Below, piece by piece: positions 1-8,376 of a stretch of DNA of 64,000 bases; position 1 is the first letter of the stretch; each line of letters opens with the position of its first letter. Source of the stretch: Bog-532 sp963775825 (GTDB lineage: Bacteria; Actinomycetota; Actinomycetes; Streptosporangiales; Streptosporangiaceae); the NCBI GenBank assembly GCA_963775825.1, contig CAVZKY010000031.1, positions 1 through 64,000 of the forward strand, given 5' to 3'. The position numbers and the translations under genes are program-made. A model generated the notes under the pieces. That model was not told where the DNA came from. It ran no database searches and saw only the letters and a list, made by a program, of their open reading frames with translations.

Positions 1-17
1 TCAGCGGCTGACCGCGG

Positions 18-893
18 TCAGGGCACTGCGTCGTGAGCGGCGGCCGCGATCTCGCTCGCGACAACATCAGGGTGGTCAAGCGGCAGGAACGTCCGGCCGG
101 CTGGCACCGTGGTGAGGCTGGCGTGCGGGAATGCCTCGCTCAGCTGCTGTCCCAGCCGGGTACGGAAGAACGGGTCGTCCTCTCCCCAGAGGATCCGCAC
201 GGGGCCGGTGAACTGGCTGAACTGGCTGGTGGCGTCGAGCAGCACCCGCGGGTTGACGCCTCGCGCGAACTTGGCGAGGTCGCGGCGGATGGCCTTGGTG
301 GCCAGCGGCTGCATCCAGCTGCCGGTGAGGTCCGGATCGAGCGGCCCGCTGGACAGCGGCCCGAAGGCGAGCGGACCGTGCCGCACCTTTTCTGACCGGA
401 GCGCCAGGGCGAGGCTGGCGACGAGGCCAGGATGGCGCAGTGCGCGGAAGAGTGGTGCGAGGGCCCGGGGCGGGAACGCGCCGGACGCGTCGCAGTTGGT
501 CAGGACCGCGGCGCCGACCTGGCTCGTGTCGCCGCCGAGCATGACCTGGCAGATCGCCCCGCCGGTGTCGTTGCCGACGATGGTCACGCCGCTGAGGCCG
601 AGTGCCGAGATGAAGTCCCGGAGGAGCTGGGCCAGCCCCCCGGGCGAGAGGTCGGCGTCGGCGTTCATCGGCCACTGGTGGGCGCCGAGCGGGAGCGTCG
701 GCGCGTAGCTGCGGATGCCCTCGGCCGCGAGGCGCTCGGCCACGGGCTCCCAGAGCCGGGCATCGACCAGGATTCCGTGCGCGAATACGACCGGCGGGCG
801 GGAGCTTGAGGCAGGGCCTGCGGCCCGGTACGCGAGCCTGCCCTGCGGCAGGTCGGCTACTGCGAACCCGGCGGGACTGTGATCGGTTTCCAT
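18..893 (-). CDS. alpha/beta hydrolase with Asp nucleophile
   Basis: About 291 residues from the ATG at 893; an in-frame TTG at 908 would add five residues. The alpha/beta-hydrolase signatures are visible: an oxyanion strand FAHGILVDARLW near residue 38, the nucleophile elbow VGNDTGG near residue 107, an acid in WGEDDPFF and a late His in LPLDHPD. The elbow carries Asp where esterases and lipases have Ser. In this superfamily Asp is the nucleophile of haloalkane dehalogenases and epoxide hydrolases, so cleavage of a halide or epoxide through an alkyl-enzyme ester is the reasonable inference. No signal peptide is seen, so it is probably cytoplasmic. It is transcribed divergently from a TetR-family regulator with a palindrome between them, which suggests control by that regulator. 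The substrate cannot be told. Confidence 0.85.
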   Translation of the reverse strand: METDHSPAGFAVADLPQGRLAYRAAGPASSSRPPVVFAHGILVDARLWEPVAERLAAEGIRSYAPTLPLGAHQWPMNADADLSPGGLAQLLRDFISALGLSGVTIVGNDTGGAICQVMLGGDTSQVGAAVLTNCDASGAFPPRALAPLFRALRHPGLVASLALALRSEKVRHGPLAFGPLSSGPLDPDLTGSWMQPLATKAIRRDLAKFARGVNPRVLLDATSQFSQFTGPVRILWGEDDPFFRTRLGQQLSEAFPHASLTTVPAGRTFLPLDHPDVVASEIAAAAHDAVP

Positions 894-900
894 ATAAGGA

Positions 901-921
901 ACATACAATCAGTACGTATGT
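901..921. promoter_or_regulatory. putative TetR operator
   Basis: The arms ACATAC (901-906) and GTATGT (916-921) are exact inverted repeats around a 9-base spacer. They lie between the divergent hydrolase and TetR-family genes. A dyad of this size in such a gap is the usual arrangement for an autoregulating TetR repressor. The assignment is by position and symmetry only. Confidence 0.5.
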
Positions 922-956
922 ATGTCGAGAGTCGTTTGGCAGGACCGGGCGACGAT

Positions 957-1595
957 ATGGAGAATCGGAGCATGCCATCCCGGACTTCCGCGACGCCGCG
1001 GGCGCGGCGCACGCAGGCCGACCGCTCTGCCGCAACCCATGACGCGCTGGTCGCGGCGGCCCGTCGGCTGTTCGCCGGGCAAGGCTTCGCGGACGTGCCG
1101 GCCGACGCGATCGTCGCGGCGGCCGGGGTCACGCGCGGGGCGCTGTACCACCAGTTCGCGGACAAGACGGCGCTGTTCAACGCGGTCCTGGAAGCGGTCG
1201 AGGCCGATATTGCCGTGCGGCTCGCCAATGAAGTGGCCGCAGCCGGGATCTCTGATCCGGTCGAGGCGTTGCGGCAAGCTGTGCGGAGCTGGCTGGACAT
1301 CTGCGTCGAGCCGGAGATTCACCGCATCGCCCTCATCGACGGGCCGTCGGTTCTGGGCTGGGCGCACTGGCGGGAGGTGTGCCAGCGGCACGTCTTCGGC
1401 CTGGTGCAAGGAGTCGTGCAGAGCGGGATCGACGTGGGACGGATCCGCGCGCAGTCGGCCCGGCCGCTCGCGCACGTACTCATGGGTGCCGGTGACGAGG
1501 CCGCCCTGTACGTCGCGGAAGCCGCAGACCGCACGCGGGCGCGTGCCGAGATGATCGAGGTCCTCGACCAGCTCATCGCAGGCATTACGACGTGA
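957..1595 (+). CDS. TetR/AcrR-family transcriptional regulator
   Basis: About 212 residues from the ATG at 957; 972 is another possible start, and the reading frame is open back to a GTG at 879, but that start would swallow the intergenic palindrome. The N-terminal helix-turn-helix has the TetR pattern: HDALVAAARRLFAGQGF, then ADAIVAAAGVTRGALYHQF and a DKTALF segment. The C-terminal ligand-binding part is helical and gives no ligand hint. Its neighbour on the opposite strand is the alpha/beta hydrolase, which is the obvious target together with its own promoter. The family normally represses and is released by a small hydrophobic ligand. Confidence 0.88.
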   Translation: MENRSMPSRTSATPRARRTQADRSAATHDALVAAARRLFAGQGFADVPADAIVAAAGVTRGALYHQFADKTALFNAVLEAVEADIAVRLANEVAAAGISDPVEALRQAVRSWLDICVEPEIHRIALIDGPSVLGWAHWREVCQRHVFGLVQGVVQSGIDVGRIRAQSARPLAHVLMGAGDEAALYVAEAADRTRARAEMIEVLDQLIAGITT

Positions 1596-2029
1596 AGTCT
1601 GGCGTACGTCGCTGTGGTCCCGATGCGTGCTGAATCCGTGCCGACCCCTACAGGCCGTCCGCACTCTGCATCGCGGCTAAAGACGACCCGCCGGTTCCCC
1701 GCCCGCTCGGCGGGCTCGCTGTGCGTAGCGAGGGCCTCGGCAATGCTCCAAGCCCTTTCCGCGCCCGGCTGGAAGACTGAGGAATACGCAGAGCCCTCCG
1801 CTCGAGCTGAGAAGATTTTAAACGTTGGCCGCCAGTAATAGAATTGGGCAGGAAACGGCTCCTCTATGTCCGTTAGCTAATGGCAGCATGGGACATTAGG
1901 ACCGGGTTTTTCCGTAAATTGCGCAAGGTGCGCCTGGCGAAATTATCCCCGAGGTTTACGGCCGTGTTCAGCTGCGTATACTCCCCTAGGTTGAGATCCT
2001 CTTCTCCGATAATGACGGAAGTGGGACTA
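1596..2029. other. intergenic region, no gene recognised
   Basis: No ORF here has a convincing start or a recognisable product. A short hairpin (CCCGCC at 1698-1703 with GGCGGG at 1709-1714) may help end the TetR transcript but is weak. The part from about 1810 to 2030 is clearly more AT-rich than its surroundings and presumably holds the promoter and leader of the beta-helix gene. I could not fix -10 and -35 boxes. Confidence 0.4.
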
Positions 2030-4069
2030 ATGATATTTTCCCGCGCCATGCAGGTGGCTTTCATAAATATACGGGTTATCCGGGCAGGGCGATTCATGCC
2101 GCGAATCGCGGGTGCCGCTGTCTTGGTCGCGGGGGTTTCGGCGGCGGTTGCTTTCCCGGCTGGTTCTGCCATGGCCCAGGTTTCCGCCACCCGCACCCCG
2201 GCGCCCACGCAGACAGTCACCAACCTGGACGACACCGGGCCGGGTTCCCTCCGTGCCGCCATCGTCTCCGCTAATGCCACCTCGGCGGGAGATTCAACCC
2301 TCATCAGCTTCGCCGTAAACGGGACCATCACCCTGGCCAGCGCGCTGCCCGCGATCGCACGGACAGTGGAGATTGACGCGACATCGGCACCCACGTACGT
2401 CAGTGGCGGCCCGCCGGTCGTAGCGATCGACTTCCACGGGTATCCAGGTCTGCGGTTTGCCGTCGGCTCGGGCGGCTCGGAACTGCTGGGAGTAGCCGTC
2501 GACGACGCCAGCGGCGATGGCGTAAGACTGGACGCCAAATCGGTCACGCTCAACGACAACTACATCGGTCTGAACCTGGCCGGGGCTGCGGCCGGCAACG
2601 GCAACAACGGCGTGTACGTCTCGGCCACGTCGGCCGGGAACTTCATCGGGCTGAATAGCTCGGGCGACGCGGGCGTGGTCGCGAACGTGATATCCGGCAA
2701 CCGGGGGAGCGGCATCGCGCTGGTCGGATCGTCGGCGAACACGGTGGTGGCTAACCGGATCGGGACGAACGCCGCTGGCACCTCGGCCATCGCCAACCTC
2801 AGCGACGGCATATGGATCACTCAAGGGTCACGAGACAACGAGATCGGTGGTATTGCCTTCACCGACACCGCGACCGGCGATGTGAACAATCCCACCGGGA
2901 GCAAGGGGACGGTGCCGCCGGTCTTCGTGGTGCCGCCGCTGGGCAACCTGATATCGGGCAACGGCGGCAACGGCGTGATGATCGGCAAAGGCTCCCGGGA
3001 CAACGCGCTGAACGGGAACTTCATCGGGACAACGGCCAGCGGGGACGGCGCCCTCGGCAATGCCGGTAACGGCGTGTGGATAGACGGGGCGCCCGGCAAC
3101 TCGCTGGTGGGCTGCAAGTTCGTCAATGACCCGTTCGTCTACTACAACGTCGTAAGCGGAAATGGCCGGAACGGGCTGCGCGTCACCAGTTCGGACAACG
3201 TGACGGTCCAGGGCAACTTCTTCGGCGTCGGCGCCAACAACACGGCGATCGTGAAAAACTGGCTGGACGGCATCCTGGTCGATGGGACCTCGGTGAACAC
3301 TCAGGTGGGCGGGGTCATCCCGCTGGGCAACGTGTCCGCCGGAAACGGCCTGAACGGCATAGCAGTGCTCGGGAAGTCCCGCGGGTTCGTCACGTTCAAC
3401 ACATTCGGCGGGCTGCTGGCATTCAAGGGCGCAGCTCCCAACGGTCTGAACGGGCTGCTTATCACCTCTACCGGGGGCAACAACCTGGTCCGGACGAACG
3501 TGTTCTCCGGCAACAAGAAGAACGGAATCGAGCTGGCCGGGAACGCCTCAGGGGTGACAGTTGATCCCAATATCGTCGGCCTGACTACCAACGGCGGCGC
3601 CGTGCTGCCCAACGGCGGCGACGGCCTGCTGATTAACGGTACCGCTCACGGCAACATCATCGGCGGCACGAGGGTCTCGGTGATCCCGCAGAACACGTTC
3701 TCGGGAAACGGTGGGTACGGGGTGGTGATCGCAGGACGGGCTTATGACAACCGCGTCTTCCGTACTTACATCGGAACGCAGATCCTTGGCGTCAAAGCGC
3801 TGGGCAACAAGGAGGGCGGCGTCCTGATCGGGGGCGACGCCTACGGCAACGTCATCGGCCAGGCAAGACTCACACCGGCCAACCTGATCAGCGGGAACAC
3901 CGGCGTAGGCGTGGCCCTGAGCAGCGGCACCCGCCGAAACTCGGTGATTAACAACTACATCGGCCTCGATCGGTTCGGCCGGTACCTGCGCAACAGCGGC
4001 CGCACGGTCGTGAACAACGGCCGCAACAACACGATCCGGGGTAACCGGGACCAACCCGCCCGGCACTGA
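2030..4069 (+). CDS. secreted CSLREA / right-handed beta-helix repeat protein
   Basis: About 679 residues from the ATG at 2030, which follows a GGAAGTGGGA stretch; later Met codons at 2048 and 2096 are alternatives. A Sec-type signal peptide is clear (basic start, hydrophobic core AAVLVAGVSAAVAF, cleavage near AMA-QV). Directly after it comes the CSLREA-type segment TVTNLDDTGPGSLRAAI. The rest is a long series of short imperfect repeats rich in Gly and Asn, such as NVISGNRGSGI and GNFIGTTASGDGALGN, which is the pattern of a right-handed parallel beta-helix (NosD/PbH1 type). Such proteins are exported and often bind or cleave polysaccharides. No catalytic cluster can be picked out, so an adhesive or structural wall role is equally possible. 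The nearest downstream gene is convergent, so it is probably monocistronic. Confidence 0.8.
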   Translation: MIFSRAMQVAFINIRVIRAGRFMPRIAGAAVLVAGVSAAVAFPAGSAMAQVSATRTPAPTQTVTNLDDTGPGSLRAAIVSANATSAGDSTLISFAVNGTITLASALPAIARTVEIDATSAPTYVSGGPPVVAIDFHGYPGLRFAVGSGGSELLGVAVDDASGDGVRLDAKSVTLNDNYIGLNLAGAAAGNGNNGVYVSATSAGNFIGLNSSGDAGVVANVISGNRGSGIALVGSSANTVVANRIGTNAAGTSAIANLSDGIWITQGSRDNEIGGIAFTDTATGDVNNPTGSKGTVPPVFVVPPLGNLISGNGGNGVMIGKGSRDNALNGNFIGTTASGDGALGNAGNGVWIDGAPGNSLVGCKFVNDPFVYYNVVSGNGRNGLRVTSSDNVTVQGNFFGVGANNTAIVKNWLDGILVDGTSVNTQVGGVIPLGNVSAGNGLNGIAVLGKSRGFVTFNTFGGLLAFKGAAPNGLNGLLITSTGGNNLVRTNVFSGNKKNGIELAGNASGVTVDPNIVGLTTNGGAVLPNGGDGLLINGTAHGNIIGGTRVSVIPQNTFSGNGGYGVVIAGRAYDNRVFRTYIGTQILGVKALGNKEGGVLIGGDAYGNVIGQARLTPANLISGNTGVGVALSSGTRRNSVINNYIGLDRFGRYLRNSGRTVVNNGRNNTIRGNRDQPARH

Positions 4070-4127
4070 GGCGCCGGATCCGCCGTCCCGGCCAGAGGCA
4101 CCAGCCGGCCGAATGCCGGGACGACAT

Positions 4128-4161
4128 ACGGGCCGCCGGGCCCACGAGTCTGGCGGCCCGT
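4128..4161. terminator. bidirectional hairpin terminator candidate
   Basis: Arms ACGGGCCGCC (4128-4137) and GGCGGCCCGT (4152-4161) are perfect 10-bp inverted repeats with a 14-base loop that itself contains GGGCCC. It sits between two convergent genes. There is no long T run, as is usual in such GC-rich genomes. Confidence 0.65.
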
Positions 4162-4201
4162 TCTCGTGTCCGTGCTGTCCTGGCTTCGCCGGCTACCCGG
4201 G

Positions 4202-5050
4202 TCATGGGCGGCCGGCCCCGGGGACCGGGACCTGGAGGGTCAGGATCTCTCCGGTGCGGGGCCCGTTGGCCAGCCGGTCGAGGTTGGCGACGTGACCATC
4301 GGCCGGCCGCCATTCGGCGGTCATGATGAACAGGGTCCGCCGGTCCGGACCGCCGAGCATCAGTGCGAACGGGGCGCGGTTGTCGGGCAGTTCGACGCGT
4401 TGCAGAACTTCGCCGCCGTCGGCGACGCGGGCGATCGAGAACCCGGTGCTGACCCAGACCGCGCCTTCGGCGTCGAGGCAGATGCCGTCCGGGGCGAGAC
4501 CGCCGGCGAAGACCCGCCGGTTGGACAGGCTCCCGTCGGCGTCGATGCCGAACGCGGTGAGCGTTCCGGCGAACGACTCGGAGATGATCAGCGTCCGGTT
4601 ATCGGGCGTGATGACCATGCCATTGGGGAACTGGATGTCGCCGGCGACCTGGCGTAGCTGGCCGTCTGGGGTAATGAGCTTGATGTAGCCAGGCTTGGGC
4701 GGAGCTCCGGCGACGAAGTTGAAGTCCGCGCCGTTGAGGTAGATGTTGCCGCGGCCGTCCACGACGATCTCGTTCGCGCGTTGCCCGGCATGGACGGTCA
4801 TCGACCCGTCCGGTTCCTGGCGCCGTAGCTTGTCCCCCGTCACCAGCAGCCTGCCGTCCGGCAGCCAGTCGATGGAATACCCCATCGGATGGCTGTCCGG
4901 GGCCCTGGTCAGCATCACCTCCGGTTTGCCGTCGAGGCCGACGGCCACGACCTGCCGGTCGATCCAGTTGCAGAACCACAGCCGGCCCCCGTGCCACCGT
5001 GGCGACTCGGGAATTCCCAGGCCAGTCACCAGAACCTTCGGCTCGGACAT
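4202..5050 (-). CDS. SMP-30/gluconolactonase-family protein
   Basis: 282 residues, a typical length for the SMP-30/gluconolactonase/LRE six-bladed propeller. Family landmarks are present in order: GIPESPRWH near residue 12 (the metal-binding Glu), GNIYLN, FPNGMVITPD near residue 142 (Asn ligand), and LAPDGICLDAEG near residue 185 (Asp ligand). These residues bind a divalent metal and the family usually opens sugar lactones or related esters. There is no signal peptide, so it is cytoplasmic. It stands alone between two differently oriented genes, so the substrate is not indicated by context. Confidence 0.85.
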   Translation of the reverse strand: MSEPKVLVTGLGIPESPRWHGGRLWFCNWIDRQVVAVGLDGKPEVMLTRAPDSHPMGYSIDWLPDGRLLVTGDKLRRQEPDGSMTVHAGQRANEIVVDGRGNIYLNGADFNFVAGAPPKPGYIKLITPDGQLRQVAGDIQFPNGMVITPDNRTLIISESFAGTLTAFGIDADGSLSNRRVFAGGLAPDGICLDAEGAVWVSTGFSIARVADGGEVLQRVELPDNRAPFALMLGGPDRRTLFIMTAEWRPADGHVANLDRLANGPRTGEILTLQVPVPGAGRP

Positions 5051-5282
5051 GGATGTCTCCTCCCTGCGCGGGGCTGTGCCGGCCGCAGGCCGGCTCCTTC
5101 ATCTCCTACACGAACGACAGTCCGGCCGATCGACACGGTTTCGGCTACAGCCGGCGTCAGGCCCTCGACCTGACGGCCCGCCTCCACGCAGCGCGCAGCG
5201 TCCGCAACGTTCGTGATCTGGCCTGGCCAGTGGCGAAGTACGTGCGCGGGTGAACACCGGGCGGGTGCCGGGCCGGGGCCGT

Positions 5283-5312
5283 TTGACAGGGGCATCGCAG
5301 TCACCCTACCTT
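5283..5312 (+). promoter_or_regulatory. putative promoter of the B12-regulator operon
   Basis: A perfect -35 box TTGACA (5283-5288) is followed after 18 bases by TACCTT (5307-5312), which fits TANNNT. The stretch from 5051 to here otherwise holds no recognisable gene. The -10 box runs straight into the 11-bp dyad at 5311-5340, so a protein bound there would block transcription. Confidence 0.5.
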
Positions 5313-5340
5313 TAGTGCTAAATAAGAAATTAGCACTAAA
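5311..5340. promoter_or_regulatory. perfect 11-bp inverted repeat, likely operator
   Basis: Arms TTTAGTGCTAA (5311-5321) and TTAGCACTAAA (5330-5340) are exact reverse complements around an 8-base AT-rich spacer. The right arm abuts the ribosome binding site AAAGGAG of the next gene (GTG at 5350). This is an AT island in a GC-rich genome. By position it is the operator for the two-gene operon, and the operon's own B12-binding regulator is the best candidate to bind it. In RNA it could also form a hairpin just before the ribosome binding site. Confidence 0.7.
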
Positions 5341-5349
5341 GGAGAAACC

Positions 5350-6036
5350 GTGGTAGCTACAGCGCCTCGCACCGACCTGCCCGCCGTCCCCCATACCGTC
5401 CCCGATGCCGCCGCTCAGCTGGCCGGGGTGACCGGCACGGGTCCCGGAACTGATATCGCGCAGATCGGGCGGCGCGCCGTGCACCTGGCCGCTCTGGAGC
5501 GCGTGGTGCTGCCGATCGCCGAGTCGAGGCTGGATGACGGCGCCGCCCGGACCGAAGAGCTGCGGCGTTACGGCCGCGAACTGTCGACGGCGCTGCATTG
5601 GCTGGACCGCCACCTCACGGGTGATGTCCGGGTCGCGGGATCCCCGACTAACGAGCTGTCCCAGGCCGTCCGGGTTGCCACCGCCAGCTACGTCAAGGCC
5701 GAGCAAGCTCTCATGAGCGCGCTGGTCGGCGCGCTCGGCGGCCACGAGATCCTCAATATGGTCAGGTCCTACCACGAAGCCTCGCTCGTGGCGCCGACCA
5801 GGGCGCACCCCCGGCTCAGCTACCGTGGACATAAGGGATGGCTGGCGTTCAAGCTCGCCGCGTTCATCGACGATGTGCGGGATGGGACGGAAAGCCGCCC
5901 GGTCCGCCGCGACGTCTGGTCCACCGCAGCTAAAGCCCTGCACGATCTGAATGCGCTGGCGGTGGCGGACGGTCTCGCCCTCGGCATAGGATCGGCGCCG
6001 ATGCCAGCCCTGGGCATTTCCCAACCAACTCTGTGA
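5350..6036 (+). CDS. helical protein of unknown function, partner of B12 regulator
   Basis: 228 residues from a GTG with GGAG seven bases upstream. The family is not recognised. The sequence is almost all alpha-helical, and segments such as RRAVHLAALERVVLPIAE and LDRHLTGD resemble a hemerythrin-like four-helix bundle, but the usual set of His and Glu metal ligands is not present. It is the first gene after the dyad operator and is translationally coupled to the regulator gene (stop TGA at 6034-6036 overlaps the ATG at 6036). Its product is therefore probably made together with that regulator and may work in the same light or cobalamin response. That is inferred only from context. Confidence 0.7.
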   Translation: MVATAPRTDLPAVPHTVPDAAAQLAGVTGTGPGTDIAQIGRRAVHLAALERVVLPIAESRLDDGAARTEELRRYGRELSTALHWLDRHLTGDVRVAGSPTNELSQAVRVATASYVKAEQALMSALVGALGGHEILNMVRSYHEASLVAPTRAHPRLSYRGHKGWLAFKLAAFIDDVRDGTESRPVRRDVWSTAAKALHDLNALAVADGLALGIGSAPMPALGISQPTL

Positions 6037-6944
6037 TGATGTCGCAGACTACTCGGACGGCGGCGCCCTTGGCAGAACTGATCAGCCTGCAGGAAGCAGC
6101 CAGCCGCCTTGGCGTCCACTACATGACCGCGTACCGGTACGTGCGCACTGGCCGGCTTCCCGCCCGGCGCGACGGCGCCCAGTGGTTTGTCGATCCACGC
6201 GACCTGGCCCGGGTGCAGCACCAGGACCATGCCCGGCCCGGTGCCCGCCGCCCGAAGGCAGATCGCACGGCTATCCTCACCGCACGGATGATCGCCGGTG
6301 ACGAAGCCGGCGCCTGGCGCGTCATCGATGACGCCCTGGCCTCAGGAATGGAGCCAGCCGGGGTTTACCTCGACCTGCTGGCGCCCGTGCTGCGCGGTGT
6401 GGGTGCCGGCTGGGCGGCCGGGACGGTAACCGTCGCAGAAGAGCACCGTGCCTCGGCCGTGGCGCTGCGGATAATCGGGCGGCTGGGCCCTCAGTTCGCG
6501 CGCCGGGGCCGGAAGCGCGGCATGGTGATCATCGGCGCCCCGGCCGGGGACCAGCACAGCCTGCCCGGCGCCATCGTCGCCGATCTGCTCCGCGGGGAAG
6601 GGTTCGAGGTCATCGACCTCGGCGCGAACACACCGGACAGTTCCTTCGCGGAGACCGCCCAGGACGCGGCCCGGCTCATCGCCGTCGTCATCGGGGTGAC
6701 CGCGCCAGGCTGCGACGGTGCTGTCCGGTCCATCGTCCATGCCCTGCGGCGTTCGGGCAGCACAGTGCCGGTGCTCATCGGCGGCGCGGCCATCAACGGC
6801 GCCGAGCACGCACTCCGGCTCGGAGCGGACGCCTGGACCGGCCCGGACGGTCAGTCCGTCATTACGGCCGTGAATGCCGCGGCGGCCCGACGGCGCCCCA
6901 GCCCGGCATCCGCTCCCCGCCCCGGGCAACCCCACACCCGCTGA
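6036..6944 (+). CDS. CarH/LitR-like B12-binding transcriptional regulator
   Basis: About 302 residues; the frame offers GTG at 6033 and ATG at 6036 or 6039. Numbered from the GTG, residues 16-57 form an excisionase/MerR-like winged helix (ISLQEAASRLGVHYMTAYRY, then RTGRLPARR). Residues 75-160 form the four-helix cap and hold W127-x9-E137-H138, the W-x9-EH pattern of CarH-type photoreceptors. Residues 163-290 are a Rossmann-like cobalamin domain with the lower-ligand loop GDQHSLPG (His 175) and a later GGAAING loop. In CarH, adenosylcobalamin bound between cap and Rossmann domains holds the protein as a DNA-binding tetramer in the dark; light breaks the Co-C bond and frees the operator. The DNA-binding part is of the short excisionase kind rather than a full MerR domain with coiled coil. 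It is translationally coupled to the preceding gene and probably regulates that operon. Confidence 0.85.
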   Translation: MMSQTTRTAAPLAELISLQEAASRLGVHYMTAYRYVRTGRLPARRDGAQWFVDPRDLARVQHQDHARPGARRPKADRTAILTARMIAGDEAGAWRVIDDALASGMEPAGVYLDLLAPVLRGVGAGWAAGTVTVAEEHRASAVALRIIGRLGPQFARRGRKRGMVIIGAPAGDQHSLPGAIVADLLRGEGFEVIDLGANTPDSSFAETAQDAARLIAVVIGVTAPGCDGAVRSIVHALRRSGSTVPVLIGGAAINGAEHALRLGADAWTGPDGQSVITAVNAAAARRRPSPASAPRPGQPHTR

Positions 6945-7043
6945 CGGCTTCCGGTGTTTCGCGCCCGCGACCGGGACGGGCTCCCGCTGTTGCCGTACCG
7001 GAACCGTCGCTCGTTCGCGTCGCGGCCGCCCTAGAGCGCCCCA

Positions 7044-7577
7044 TCAGCTAACGCCCGGCGCGCTGGTGGCGGCCTGGCTCATGTGGAAGGTGAACATCCG
7101 GTCGGCGTCGATGCGCGCATAAACCGGCCCCGAATCGAGGAACGCTTCCCACTCTGGCCCGTAGCGCGGCACGTACACGTCGAGGAGGGTCTGGCGGAAG
7201 CCAGCGTGATCGGCACTGCGAACATCGACCGGGGCGGCGCGGCCATGCACCGTCACCGCAAGATCTTCTCCCGGAAGATGGGTGGCGCTGACCTGAGGAC
7301 GACGACTGATGTGCCTGAACCTCACCGAGTCTGGCGAGGACCCGAAGTAGAAGCGGCCCCGGTAGAAGATGCCATCAACCGGCCCTACCAGCGGCCGGCA
7401 GTCCGATGTGACGGTCGCCAGCGCCAGCAGCGACATCCCGGTCAGCCGGGCGCAAACCTCCCGCGCGGTCAGCCGCCGCTCTGGCGTGATGATGCTCCTC
7501 AGGTGGCCACCTGCCCCGGCCGCGCTCCGGTCGAGAAGATCTTGCAGAGCCACCAGATCGGCGGGAGTTTCGCGCAT
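7044..7577 (-). CDS. pyridoxamine 5'-phosphate oxidase-family protein
   Basis: 177 residues from the ATG at 7577, which has TAGGGG just upstream; the frame is open to 7631 but that adds a poor leader. The split-barrel flavin-binding pattern is seen: LLALATVTSDCRPLVGPVDGIFY, then YFGSSPDSVRFRHISRRPQV and a DLAVTVHGRA strand. Such proteins bind FMN, heme or, often in actinomycetes, F420. Which one is used here cannot be read from the sequence. It converges on the B12 regulator gene with about 100 bases between. Confidence 0.78.
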   Translation of the reverse strand: MRETPADLVALQDLLDRSAAGAGGHLRSIITPERRLTAREVCARLTGMSLLALATVTSDCRPLVGPVDGIFYRGRFYFGSSPDSVRFRHISRRPQVSATHLPGEDLAVTVHGRAAPVDVRSADHAGFRQTLLDVYVPRYGPEWEAFLDSGPVYARIDADRMFTFHMSQAATSAPGVS

Positions 7578-8025
7578 GCCCCTACCGTGGCACACGACCG
7601 GCGCGAGACGACCTGCCTTTTTTGCGTCCATGCTTGCTTACGGTCAGTCAATCTGAACAAAGGCAAACGTCGGTGGACACGGCAGTGTGCTACGCCAGGC
7701 AACGCTTGCCCTTCCGGGCAGCCCTCCGACCCAGTTCATCGAAGGCGGCGCGGCATGGACCCATTCCAGCCGGATGGCGAACGCCCCCGGCGAAAAGGCC
7801 GACCGGTGGGGCATCTATGTCGGTTTGTGTGCCCCGACGTTCACGGCCCTCGGCAATGCCATCCAGACCGCCGAGGGCAGCGACTAGCTAGTGGTCTGGC
7901 TGGCGGTTACGCTGGCAGAGCAGTTGAGAGATCGTCGGTGCGACCGAGACGGCCGCGATTCTGTTTGCCTTGTCGACCTGCCCCAGACCCCGGTGACGAG
8001 CATCAGCGTTCACCGGAGGTGTGAA
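7578..8025. other. intergenic region with a doubtful micro-ORF
   Basis: Between the divergent flavoprotein and WhiB genes. A 37-codon ORF starting at the ATG 7774 (MANAPGEKADRWGIYVG...) ends at 7887; it has a short hydrophobic stretch but no ribosome binding site that I can defend and matches nothing I know. The rest should hold the promoters of both flanking genes. No clear boxes or repeats were found. Confidence 0.3.
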
Positions 8026-8376
8026 TTGTTCCCGATTGTCCCGCTGTCACCGCGTGGTCCCAATGATCCGCCGGGCAGCCAGAGGCGCCTGGTCGTGTTC
8101 CAAGATGCCGGTCCGCGTTCCGTGAGCTGGATGGTGCGTGGTGCGTGCCGGGGCGCGGACCCCGAGCTGTTCTTCCCGATCGCCGTCACGGGTGCCGCGG
8201 TGGAGCAGATCAATTCCGCGAAGGCGATCTGCGGCCGCTGCGCGGTCGGTAAAAATTGCTTGTCATACGCCCTGCGGACAATGCCGCACGGCATCTGGGG
8301 CGGAACGACCAGGGAAGAGCGGATCGCCATGCGCGTTCCTCCGGCCGTGCACTCACAGGTGCCGGCGGAAGAGTGA
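8026..8376 (+). CDS. WhiB-family [4Fe-4S] regulator
   Basis: The WhiB core is complete: WMVRGACRGADPELFFP with the first Cys, then AICGRCAVGKNC with the CxxCx5C set, then GIWGGTTREER, the beta-turn and basic DNA-contact segment. The four Cys bind an iron-sulphur cluster that senses O2 or NO, and WhiB proteins act with the principal sigma factor. The frame is open far upstream to 7891. I chose the TTG at 8026 because a strong GGAGG lies six bases before it, giving about 116 residues, a normal WhiB length; a GTG at 8095 is the alternative. It has no close operon partner. Confidence 0.85.
   Translation: MFPIVPLSPRGPNDPPGSQRRLVVFQDAGPRSVSWMVRGACRGADPELFFPIAVTGAAVEQINSAKAICGRCAVGKNCLSYALRTMPHGIWGGTTREERIAMRVPPAVHSQVPAEE

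Noticed and set aside
5311..5340. CIRCE heat-shock element
   Set aside because: Half sites are similar but in the reverse order, the terminal C/G of each CIRCE arm is missing, and no chaperone gene follows.
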